This document shows, piece after piece, positions 53,730 to 61,463 of a stretch of 64,000 bases of DNA. The first letter of the stretch is position 1; each line of letters begins with the position of its first letter. The notes below the pieces were generated by a model. The model saw nothing but the letters and a program-made list of their open reading frames with translations. It had not been told where the DNA came from and ran no database searches. Where the stretch lies: assembly GCF_012932565.1 (NCBI RefSeq), contig NZ_JABBYJ010000001.1:1426001-1490000 (forward strand), read 5' to 3'. A program made the position numbers and the translations under genes. The DNA comes from Sneathiella limimaris (GTDB lineage Bacteria; Pseudomonadota; Alphaproteobacteria; Sneathiellales; Sneathiellaceae).

Positions 53730-53999
53730 CTAGATGCGGGCCAGAATGTTGTAGATGAGAACCAGGGGAAAGGAGATTATTCTAAACAGAAAAAGACGGA
53801 AGTTCGGCTTGGGAAATAATCGAAAATTGACCTTTGTTCTCCAGTCTCTTGCCTTCTTGAAGTCGCCATGATCGCTGAAGCCGACAACTGTGACTTCATG
53901 ACCCTGGTCTGCGATCGCGGCCGCGATTTTATTGACCCGCGGGTGGTGGCGAATGAACTTGTAGGAAATGATTGAGGCACGGCTCTTGGGGGTGTTCAA
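53730..53999 (-). CDS. Glycosyltransferase N-terminal fragment (89 aa)
   Basis: This 89-residue ORF is the first Rossmann strand-helix part of a GT-B glycosyltransferase ('HHPRVNKIAAAIADQGHEVTV') followed by a basic region and a hydrophobic end, after which it stops. It resembles the start of the second half-domain in the repeat block ('KILCLANKPLTTNRR...GHDITV'). It ends eight bases before the fibronectin/glycosyltransferase gene, so the two may be one ancestral gene split by a stop, or the fragment may be a separate functional cap. It is coupled to the acyltransferase by a four-base overlap. Confidence 0.55.
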   Translation of the reverse strand: MNTPKSRASIISYKFIRHHPRVNKIAAAIADQGHEVTVVGFSDHGDFKKARDWRTKVNFRLFPKPNFRLFLFRIISFPLVLIYNILARI

Positions 54000-54652
54000 T
54001 TCTGCAGCTCCTTGGGGTTGGTCGGTGACGGCTTGCCAGGGACACCAACAACTTTACTATTTACAGGGATATCGTCAATTACGACAGCGCCGGCTCCAAT
54101 AATACTTCCTGCACCGATTGTCTTTCCTGGAATGATGGAGGCGCCAGTAAATACTGTAACACCTGTTTCCAGCGTAACCCAGCCGGCCAGTTTGCACCCA
54201 GGTGCAAGGTTGCAGAACGCACCAATATGGCAATCATGTTCAACGATAGCATTAGCGTGGATCATGGTATTTTTTTCTATGCGGGCAAAAGGCTGAATAA
54301 CAGCGCCGGCGTTTATGATGCATCCGACATCTACATGAGCGGTTGAGGCGATGCTGGCCTTGGGGTGAATGGCCGAGGTCAGAGCCAATCCGGTTTCCTG
54401 AATCAGTTTTTCCAGCGATTTTTTTTCGCTCGCGGACGCAGTACATAGCAGGGCTTTTGTGGTTTCTGTTTCCAGAATGACTTGAGAAAGATCTTTTAGG
54501 GGATATGCCTTCAACCCATAGGAATGGCACCATTCCAGTGGCTCCTGACCATTTCGCAGGTTAATGACTGCCGAGACTTTTTTCCCCAACTGATGGAATG
54601 TCTCAGCAGCATATTTTGCCTGCGCTCCCCCGCCTATCAAGATGATGGACAT
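53996..54652 (-). CDS. PglD/NeuD-family sugar O/N-acyltransferase
   Basis: This 218-residue protein has an N-terminal Rossmann-like domain ('SIILIGGGAQAKYAAETFHQL') and a C-terminal left-handed beta-helix ('ASIASTAHVDVGCIINAGAV', 'VTLETGVTVFTGASIIPG'). This is the architecture of PglD and NeuD acetyltransferases, which acetylate 4-amino sugars. It likely acts on the product of the DegT aminotransferase encoded next (54684). The pair would make a 4-acetamido-4,6-dideoxy sugar from the dehydratase product. Confidence 0.88.
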   Translation of the reverse strand: MSIILIGGGAQAKYAAETFHQLGKKVSAVINLRNGQEPLEWCHSYGLKAYPLKDLSQVILETETTKALLCTASASEKKSLEKLIQETGLALTSAIHPKASIASTAHVDVGCIINAGAVIQPFARIEKNTMIHANAIVEHDCHIGAFCNLAPGCKLAGWVTLETGVTVFTGASIIPGKTIGAGSIIGAGAVVIDDIPVNSKVVGVPGKPSPTNPKELQN

Positions 54653-54683
54653 CTTATTCCAGCCTGTACGTAAAAACGTCTTG

Positions 54684-55823
54684 TTAAAAGGATCTCAAGA
54701 CGTCGCTTATTCTCGTAATTTCTGTCTCGCTCAAATCTGGACGATTAGGAAGACCAATAATGCTTCCTGCAACGCGCTCTGAATTTTTGAGAAAGAGACG
54801 ACCATAATCAGGTAGATTGTCCCCACCAGAAATTTTGAGGATTTCAGGAAGATTTGCGTTTAAGAGCGGCTGTTTGTACAGCGGCTCTTCATATCTGTTT
54901 CGGCACTCAATTCCGTTTTCAGAAAGCTTTTGGATCAGCTCAGAGGTCTTCATTCCGAGTAAGTCTTCATCAATCAGAATATGACACCAGAAATAGGTAT
55001 GCTTTACATGTTCCGGAACAATCGGCGTTTCCAGCCAGTCGATGTCCTGAATGGCGGCAATGACTTTCTCGGAAGCAGCGATCCGGTCGCTATTCATCTG
55101 GTCCAGTCTTTTGAGCTGACTGTTACCCAGTGCGGCGAGAGGATCAGGCATGCGATAGTTATAGCCGAGCATTGTATGATCGTTGCGTCCCTCAAGACCA
55201 TGGCTCCGGAACTTTCGCATGAAATCGGCAGCGTCCGGGTCATTGGTTGTGATCATGCCCCCTTCGCAGGTGGTCATGTGTTTGGTGGCGAACATGGAGA
55301 ACGCTCCAAATTCACCAATGCTACCAGTCATTTTCCCTTTATAGATCGTTCCATGAGACTGGGCACAATCTTCAATGACAGAAAGCCCATGCCGATTGGC
55401 AATCTCCATGATTTTATCCATTTCGGCAGAGTGGCCAAAATAATGGACTGGGATGATCGCTTTGGTTCTAGGGGTGATATGGTTTTCCAAGTCTTCAGGG
55501 CAGAGACTGAAATCAGTCTGCGTGATATCACAAAACACCGGAACAGCACCCTGGTGGATAACCGCAGTCACTGTTGAGAAGAAAGTCAGGGCAGGTACAA
55601 TGACCTCATCTCCAAAACCGATATTCTTGGCAGCGAGAGCAGCGTGAAGGGCCGCTGTTCCAGAGTTCACCGCAATAGCTTCCTTAACACCAACATAGTC
55701 GGCAAAAGTCTGCTCGAATTCCTTAACCCGTGGTCCTGAGGTCAAATGGCCGGAAAGGAGTGACGCGTTCAGCGCTTCCACATCTGCCTGATTAATCGAG
55801 GGGGAGGCAACCTTGATTTTCAT
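54684..55823 (-). CDS. DegT/DnrJ/EryC1/StrS sugar aminotransferase
   Basis: This 379-residue PLP enzyme carries 'AVNSGTAALHAALAAKNIG', 'EVIVPALTFFSTVTAVIHQG', 'VIEDCAQSHGTIYKGKMTGS' and PLP Lys181 in 'SMFATKHMTTCEGG'. The sequence type is that of 4-keto-sugar aminotransferases (PglE/PseC/perosamine-synthase group). It is paired with the PglD-like acyltransferase 31 bp downstream. It differs clearly from the aminotransferase at 43577, so the locus makes at least two amino sugars. Confidence 0.9.
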   Translation of the reverse strand: MKIKVASPSINQADVEALNASLLSGHLTSGPRVKEFEQTFADYVGVKEAIAVNSGTAALHAALAAKNIGFGDEVIVPALTFFSTVTAVIHQGAVPVFCDITQTDFSLCPEDLENHITPRTKAIIPVHYFGHSAEMDKIMEIANRHGLSVIEDCAQSHGTIYKGKMTGSIGEFGAFSMFATKHMTTCEGGMITTNDPDAADFMRKFRSHGLEGRNDHTMLGYNYRMPDPLAALGNSQLKRLDQMNSDRIAASEKVIAAIQDIDWLETPIVPEHVKHTYFWCHILIDEDLLGMKTSELIQKLSENGIECRNRYEEPLYKQPLLNANLPEILKISGGDNLPDYGRLFLKNSERVAGSIIGLPNRPDLSETEITRISDVLRSF

Positions 55824-55866
55824 ATGGGTTTTCTCATGTTTGAAAAGAGTGGGAAATCAGGAATGA

Positions 55867-56865
55867 TTAGCGATAATCGAAGTTGTTGTTCCGGTATTGA
55901 GGCCCTTCCAGATCGATAACGCCAGACTGCAACTTTTCGATCAGTTCCTGAATACCTTGTTCCACCGAGTAATCGGCATGCCAGTTAAGGCGGTTCTTGA
56001 TTTTCTGGCAAGTGATCCGATAGTCGCGGCGATCGCTTTCTTCAACCTGTTGATATTCGATTTCTGTTTCTGGAAGATATTTTTTCACCATTTCAGCCAG
56101 ATCCCGAACGGTCACATTGTTGGTTTCCTCACCGACATGGAAAATCTGCCGATCCCGGACATAACGGGGAGCTTCCAGTGCATCAACCAGCGCGCGAGCT
56201 ACATCCCGGACATGGATCAGGGAGCGATACTGCATGCCGTCACCATGGATCGTAATTTTTTTGTCTTTCAGGGCTTTATAAACAAACAGGTTGGTCACCA
56301 GGTCGAGACGGGGGCGCAAGGACCAGCCAAAAATAGTTGTCAGTCGAAGGATCGTTGGGGAGAAATGGGGAACCTGTTTGGCTTTCTCCATAATAATCGA
56401 TTCCGCGCGGAGCTTTCCATCTGCATAGGAGGATAGCGGCATGGTTTCTGAGCCTTCATCAACCTTGTCGAACAGGCCGTTCACATTTCCATACACGGAA
56501 CAGGAAGAGCAAAAGATTAAGTCTCTGACCAATCCGATTTCAGGGTCGGTCATGCAGTTGACGAGTGTCTGTGTGCTTTCAACATTGGTTGTGAAATGAG
56601 CAAGCGGGTTTTTGTCACAGGCCGGTGCGCCAACTATCCCGGCAAGATGGATCACGCCTTCGGTTCCCTGCAGGGCATATATCAGGTCACGGCTGCTCCT
56701 GACATCTCCCTCAATGACAGTAATCTTGTTATTCTGTTGGGCGATCCCTTCAGCTCCCCAGTAAAAGGTATCGAACACCACTGGGTGGTAACCCCGGTCA
56801 ATCAAAATATCTACAACGGATGATCCGATATATCCGCCGCCACCGGTCACAAGAATTTTTTTCAT
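55867..56865 (-). CDS. NAD-dependent sugar epimerase/dehydratase (extended SDR)
   Basis: This 332-residue SDR has the nucleotide loop 'VTGGGGYIGSSV' (residues 6-17), 'IHLAGIVGAP', 'SSCSVYGN' and catalytic Tyr147-x3-Lys151 in 'SSYADGKLRAES'. The C-terminal half resembles UDP-glucose 4-epimerase-like and dTDP-sugar enzymes. The precise substrate is unknown. It is the first gene of the minus-strand operon 56865 to 51113. Its start is divergent from the RTX gene. Confidence 0.88.
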   Translation of the reverse strand: MKKILVTGGGGYIGSSVVDILIDRGYHPVVFDTFYWGAEGIAQQNNKITVIEGDVRSSRDLIYALQGTEGVIHLAGIVGAPACDKNPLAHFTTNVESTQTLVNCMTDPEIGLVRDLIFCSSCSVYGNVNGLFDKVDEGSETMPLSSYADGKLRAESIIMEKAKQVPHFSPTILRLTTIFGWSLRPRLDLVTNLFVYKALKDKKITIHGDGMQYRSLIHVRDVARALVDALEAPRYVRDRQIFHVGEETNNVTVRDLAEMVKKYLPETEIEYQQVEESDRRDYRITCQKIKNRLNWHADYSVEQGIQELIEKLQSGVIDLEGPQYRNNNFDYR

Positions 56866-57203
56866 TAATCCAACTCGTCAGATTCGCTAATTTGCTATTC
56901 GTCATTTGCCGTGCCAAAACACACCCTTTGTATACTGTTGATTTTTTGAGGCAAGTAAAGGTCAAAACCACTGAAATTAAGAATTCTGCATTAGTTTTTC
57001 CGAACGGCAGAAATTCTGCACTTTCCCGTGAAAAAAATTGGGAAGGAAAATGGGATTGGGCATCTGCCAATCAGCAATGGTGTGACTGTCGCCTCATCTT
57101 TTTGGGGTGTAGGGTTTTACTTTGTTCTCCTTTTTTGATAGTGAAAGGTTAAGAAAGTGTTAAACAGAAAGTCTATCTGTGGAAATCAAGTGGCGTACAA
57201 ATT
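56866..57203. promoter_or_regulatory. Divergent regulatory region between SDR operon and RTX gene
   Basis: This 338-bp AT-rich region contains a TATACT (56931-56936) that may be a plus-strand -10 with a weak TTGCCG 19 bases ahead. AATTCTGCA occurs twice exactly 30 bp apart (56982-56990 and 57012-57020), about three helical turns. A CtrA-type box is at 57149-57163. No ORF with a ribosome site was found. Confidence 0.45.
57149..57163 (+). promoter_or_regulatory. Perfect CtrA-type box (TTAA-N7-TTAA)
   Basis: TTAA, seven bases (GAAAGTG), then TTAA: the full alphaproteobacterial CtrA consensus, 40 bp before the RTX ATG. A TATCTG lies at 57174 where a -10 could sit. I searched the intergenic regions and found no other perfect match. 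CtrA binding is inferred. Confidence 0.5.
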
Positions 57204-60200
57204 ATGACAGATCCTGATCATCATCACGAAATTGGTGCAGCCTATTCAACGAACTATTACACTTGGGGAGAACAGCCAGAAACTGATGGCGTGTCTGGCG
57301 GAACCCTGACTTACAGTTTTGTGGGTCCGAATTACATTGATGATGTCGACATATATAGTGGGCGGAGTTGGGATATAGACGCACAGCTGGGCTTTGACTA
57401 TGAAGCCCAGGCAGCTAAAGCTTTTGAAGCATGGAGTAGCGTCGCCAACGTTAATTTTGTGCAAGTGAGTGATGAGGGTGGAAACCTTGGTGACGGGTGG
57501 GGTGCAGACATCAGAATTTCTATGGGCAGCATTGATGGTTCGGGGAATAATCTAGCTTTTGGTGCATATCCAAATCCACGCCATGCATACGGTGGGGATA
57601 TTTTTTTAGACGGGACAGAGCGATCATTTTGGACCGCAACTAGCTTTTTTCGTGTGATGTTGCATGAGATAGGCCATTCATTAGGGTTAAAGCACAGTGA
57701 TGTCAGAAACTCGGCTATGTGGCCGACATATGGCTCTAGTATGAATAGCCTGAAAACGGATGACATCAACGGAATTAGGGAGCTCTATGGTAATCAGGAT
57801 GGGATCGTTGACGCCTACCAGCTAACAGATAATGCCCCGGATATTGAGATTTTGCGTGGCATTGACGGTCTGTTAGTTCGAGGAAGCGATGGCGCAAATT
57901 CCATGACAGGTTCTTCACTTCGGGAGTACTTATGGGGAGGGGCCGGTGATGATACGCTGATCGGCGGTGGCGGCGTTGATACCTTGAGCGGTGGCTTTGG
58001 CAGTGACTGGGTGGATTTTTCCAGCTCGAATGTGAAAGCTTATGTGCAGCTGTCCAGGGGTATCTATGAGCTGGATGAAGCGGGCGAGATCAGTAATATC
58101 GAGAATGTCAACGGCACCCGCTTTGCCGACTCCTTAAGAGGTAGTGAGGGCGATGACAACCTGGTCGGGAACGGTGGCGATGACAGGATTGTCGGGCATT
58201 TAGGTCATGACACCATTGATGGCGGAGCAGGGGAGGATTGGCTGCATGCAGGACCTGGGGACGATCTGGTCTATGGCGGTACAGATTTTGACTCCATCAG
58301 AGGCTCTCGTGGGTGGGATACCCTCATGGGGCAGGGGGGTGATGATTATCTGAACGGTGGTCAGGACGAAGATTACATTCATGGTGGCAGCGGGGATGAC
58401 CTGATCTATGGCCAGTATATGGATGATACCCTGCATGGCGGCGCGGGTGATGACACGCTCTATGGGAGCAGTGAAAATGACTACATGGATGGAGGGACAG
58501 GCGCGGATGAGCTGCGCGCCGGTAGTGGCGATGACACGCTGATTGGCGGCGGTGGAGCTGACACATTGATCGGGGGGCGCGGCCTAGATCTTATTGATTT
58601 TTCCGGATCGAAAAACGGTGTTGATGTGGATCTGGCCGCTGGCGTTTCTGTGAGCGAAGGCATTGTCCGGATTAGCACGGTCGAGGCGATTAGGGGCTCA
58701 GCTTATGATGATACGATGGCTGGCGATGACAAAGACAACCTATTCTATGTAAATTTGGGAAATGACATTGTCAGAGGTGGCGGTGGTGTCGATACCGTCT
58801 ATTTAGGTGGGCGAGCCTCCGACTACGATGTTCAGGATATGGGAGATCATCTTAAAATTACCCACATTGCCGGCGATCAAATTTTGTCACTCTATGGGGT
58901 TGAAAATATTGAATATGATCTTCTGCTTGGCGATGGACTTTACAGGGTCGTTACTGTTGCAGCTGCATCTGGTGGTTATACAAACGGAACTGATGAAAAT
59001 GAACGTATCATAGGGTCCTCTGCGAATGATCACCTCTACGGATATGGTGGACAAGATCAACTCTTTGGGGGAGAAGGTGATGATATACTGACCGGCAGTT
59101 CAGGTGATGACTACCTGGATGGTGAAGATGGTGCTGATACTGTTCGGTTTGACGAGGTTGCGGCCGCAATCAGAGTTGATTTGAATGCTGGTACTGCGAC
59201 GGGAGATGGAAATGATACCCTTTTAAATATTGAAAATATTTTTGGGGGTAAGAGCGCCGACTATCGGGATACCCTACTTGGGAATGATGAAAACAATTAT
59301 ATTTCTGACATTCGAGGGGGGGGAGAAATAGACGGTAGGGGAGGTGACGATCGCATCAGTGTTATCGACTCTGAAGGTAATGGCTATTCCCTGAGTGGTG
59401 GGGACGGTGATGATACGATTGATGGTGGGGACGGTAATGACACCATTTTCGGCGGGGATGGCAACGATAATATATCTGATGATGCCGGATCGGACATTGT
59501 CTATGGCGGGCTAGGCGACGATACAATTTCAAGCAGATATGATGGCGAAGATACAATTTACGGTGGATTCGGTAATGATAGTATTTCGGCGTTTGGAGAT
59601 ACTGTCTACGGTGGGGATGGAGACGACTATATCGAAGCCAGAGAAGCATTTGGTGGTCGAGGGAATGATACATTGCGCATCTCAGGCGGCTATGATTCGA
59701 GTGTTTCCTATAGCGATGACGAAATTGAACATGGAATTTCAGTTGATCTGAGCTCAGGTTTAGTTAGTGACGATGGCTACGGTTTCACGGATACGTTGTT
59801 AGATTTTACAAAAAATTCATTTTCACCGATGGGAATAATTGGATCCAGATATGACGATACGATCATAGGAGGGTCGAGAGGTGCCTATGTTATAGACGGA
59901 GGCGGTGGAGACGATTTTATCCAGTCAAATCCAGATACATATTCCGATAAAGTAAGAGGGGGGCAGGGTGATGACACGATACAAGGAAATGGCAACCTTA
60001 CTCTGATGTATGAGGGGGCCGCTGAGCGATACAAAATAGATGTTTTTCAAGATTATATAGAAGTTAATGATCTTGTGTCGTCTGATCAAGATACTGTCAT
60101 TAATGCATATGAATTCAGTTTTGATGATCGTTTTGAAGAAGATGTTACTTCCTATGGGGATTATACGTATATTGATTTTGATCAGTTGTTTGACTCGTTG

Positions 60201-61367
60201 GGGATCATGGGCGCAGACACACGAGCTGAACACATTCAGACCTCTGGTCATCGGATAGAGGTTTTTGTCGGAGGCGAGTTTCATTCATACTATCGGTTAT
60301 ATTATATGGGCTTACCGACATATAGTGTTGGAACTCTTACTGCATCGGACTTAGCGGATCTTGGAATCTTTGTCTCGGACGAGATTGGACCTGAATTGAA
60401 TGCTGTTTATGCGGATGGTAATTCAGAAGTATACGGAACCAATGCCGCAGACCAGATGTTCGGAGATGCTGGTGCAAGTGTGTTTTATGGGTACGAGGGT
60501 GCAGATCAGATTTTGGGTTATGCAGGGAATGACTCACTTCGCGGTGGTGCCGGTGATGACACGGTTGATGGTGGTACTGGTGAGGATTTTGTCGACTACC
60601 GAGACGCCGCATCGCTGGTTCAGGTTAACCTCGGAACAGGTGTTGCGAGCTCAGCCACAGAAGGTAACGATGTTATTTCCAATGTTGAGAATATCTATGG
60701 CTCCGACTTTGAAGACACCCTGCGTGGCGACGACAACGATAACGTAATCCTGGATCCTGCTGGCGGTGGGGTGATGTACGGAATGGGTGGAAATGACAGT
60801 CTGGATGCGTCCAACAGCGATGGTCTTGGCTATGAGCTCTACGGTGGGGACGGCGATGATATCCTGAGGGATGGCAATGGAGCTGACTTGCTCGTCGGTG
60901 GGGCTGGGGCAGATTCCTTGTTTGCCTGGGATAGCGGCGACACGCTTATTGGTGGTGCCGGCGAAGATATTCTCAATGGTTATCATGCCGCAACGGCGCT
61001 GTTTGAAGGAGATACTTCAGATTACGAAATTATCGTTGAGGAACTGATGCTCAAGGTTCGGGATCTGAATACCAATGAGGTCGATACGCTCTTCAATATG
61101 CCCTTTATTGATTTTGACGGGCTTGATGATGATCTCTCAGTTAATCTTGATCAGATCTTTGATTTCTATGAAATTGCCACAGCTGACCGGGCAGGGATGG
61201 TTGAACTGATGGAGAAGGGATCAGGAACAGAGATTACGGTCGTGCCGGATGGCGGCGTTGCCATGCAGTTTGAAATTAATGACAATTTCCTCGGTGATGC
61301 GGACCTCGGGACTCTAACCAGTGAACAATTGACAGCGCTGGGTATTTCCGTTGGGGATGAGAGTTAG
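57204..61367 (+). CDS. RTX protein with M10 (matrixin/serralysin) metalloprotease domain
   Basis: This 1,387-residue protein has no signal peptide, as expected for type I secretion. Residues 30-200 are a metzincin domain with the zinc motif 'HEIGHSLGLKH' (154-164) and a Met-turn-like 'SAMWPTYGS'. From about 225 to 1255 there are clusters of GGxGxDxxx calcium-binding nonapeptides (near 240-265, 310-460, 500-530, 600-660, 715-830, 860-935, 1065-1110 and 1180-1250) separated by 'ENIFG'-type beta helices. The C-terminus has a region of aliphatic and acidic residues that could be the secretion signal. No HlyB/D/TolC-like genes are nearby. It may be a surface or matrix protease or adhesin. Confidence 0.9.
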   Translation: MTDPDHHHEIGAAYSTNYYTWGEQPETDGVSGGTLTYSFVGPNYIDDVDIYSGRSWDIDAQLGFDYEAQAAKAFEAWSSVANVNFVQVSDEGGNLGDGWGADIRISMGSIDGSGNNLAFGAYPNPRHAYGGDIFLDGTERSFWTATSFFRVMLHEIGHSLGLKHSDVRNSAMWPTYGSSMNSLKTDDINGIRELYGNQDGIVDAYQLTDNAPDIEILRGIDGLLVRGSDGANSMTGSSLREYLWGGAGDDTLIGGGGVDTLSGGFGSDWVDFSSSNVKAYVQLSRGIYELDEAGEISNIENVNGTRFADSLRGSEGDDNLVGNGGDDRIVGHLGHDTIDGGAGEDWLHAGPGDDLVYGGTDFDSIRGSRGWDTLMGQGGDDYLNGGQDEDYIHGGSGDDLIYGQYMDDTLHGGAGDDTLYGSSENDYMDGGTGADELRAGSGDDTLIGGGGADTLIGGRGLDLIDFSGSKNGVDVDLAAGVSVSEGIVRISTVEAIRGSAYDDTMAGDDKDNLFYVNLGNDIVRGGGGVDTVYLGGRASDYDVQDMGDHLKITHIAGDQILSLYGVENIEYDLLLGDGLYRVVTVAAASGGYTNGTDENERIIGSSANDHLYGYGGQDQLFGGEGDDILTGSSGDDYLDGEDGADTVRFDEVAAAIRVDLNAGTATGDGNDTLLNIENIFGGKSADYRDTLLGNDENNYISDIRGGGEIDGRGGDDRISVIDSEGNGYSLSGGDGDDTIDGGDGNDTIFGGDGNDNISDDAGSDIVYGGLGDDTISSRYDGEDTIYGGFGNDSISAFGDTVYGGDGDDYIEAREAFGGRGNDTLRISGGYDSSVSYSDDEIEHGISVDLSSGLVSDDGYGFTDTLLDFTKNSFSPMGIIGSRYDDTIIGGSRGAYVIDGGGGDDFIQSNPDTYSDKVRGGQGDDTIQGNGNLTLMYEGAAERYKIDVFQDYIEVNDLVSSDQDTVINAYEFSFDDRFEEDVTSYGDYTYIDFDQLFDSLGIMGADTRAEHIQTSGHRIEVFVGGEFHSYYRLYYMGLPTYSVGTLTASDLADLGIFVSDEIGPELNAVYADGNSEVYGTNAADQMFGDAGASVFYGYEGADQILGYAGNDSLRGGAGDDTVDGGTGEDFVDYRDAASLVQVNLGTGVASSATEGNDVISNVENIYGSDFEDTLRGDDNDNVILDPAGGGVMYGMGGNDSLDASNSDGLGYELYGGDGDDILRDGNGADLLVGGAGADSLFAWDSGDTLIGGAGEDILNGYHAATALFEGDTSDYEIIVEELMLKVRDLNTNEVDTLFNMPFIDFDGLDDDLSVNLDQIFDFYEIATADRAGMVELMEKGSGTEITVVPDGGVAMQFEINDNFLGDADLGTLTSEQLTALGISVGDES

Positions 61368-61382
61368 GAGTGAGACGAACTC

Positions 61383-61439
61383 TCCCAAAGTTGGGATTGT
61401 GTCAGGTCCGGAAGGCTGATATTCAGTGACCTGACCCAA
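61383..61439 (+). repeat. Competing inverted repeats between RTX and glycosyltransferase genes
   Basis: TCCCA (61383-61387) can pair with TGGGA (61392-61396). The TTGGG within it (61391-61395) can also pair with CCCAA (61435-61439), extending the perfect stem GTCAGGTC (61401-61408)/GACCTGAC (61428-61435), which shares C61435. The two pairings exclude each other. There is no T-run, so it may end RTX transcription by Rho, or regulate the next gene. Confidence 0.45.
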
Positions 61440-61463
61440 TTCGACTACTATCTGGTTTACCTC

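Noticed and set aside
57900-61000. Tandem DNA repeats resembling a CRISPR or minisatellite
   Set aside because: They are imperfect codon-level repeats of the GGxGxDxxx calcium-binding motif inside one reading frame.
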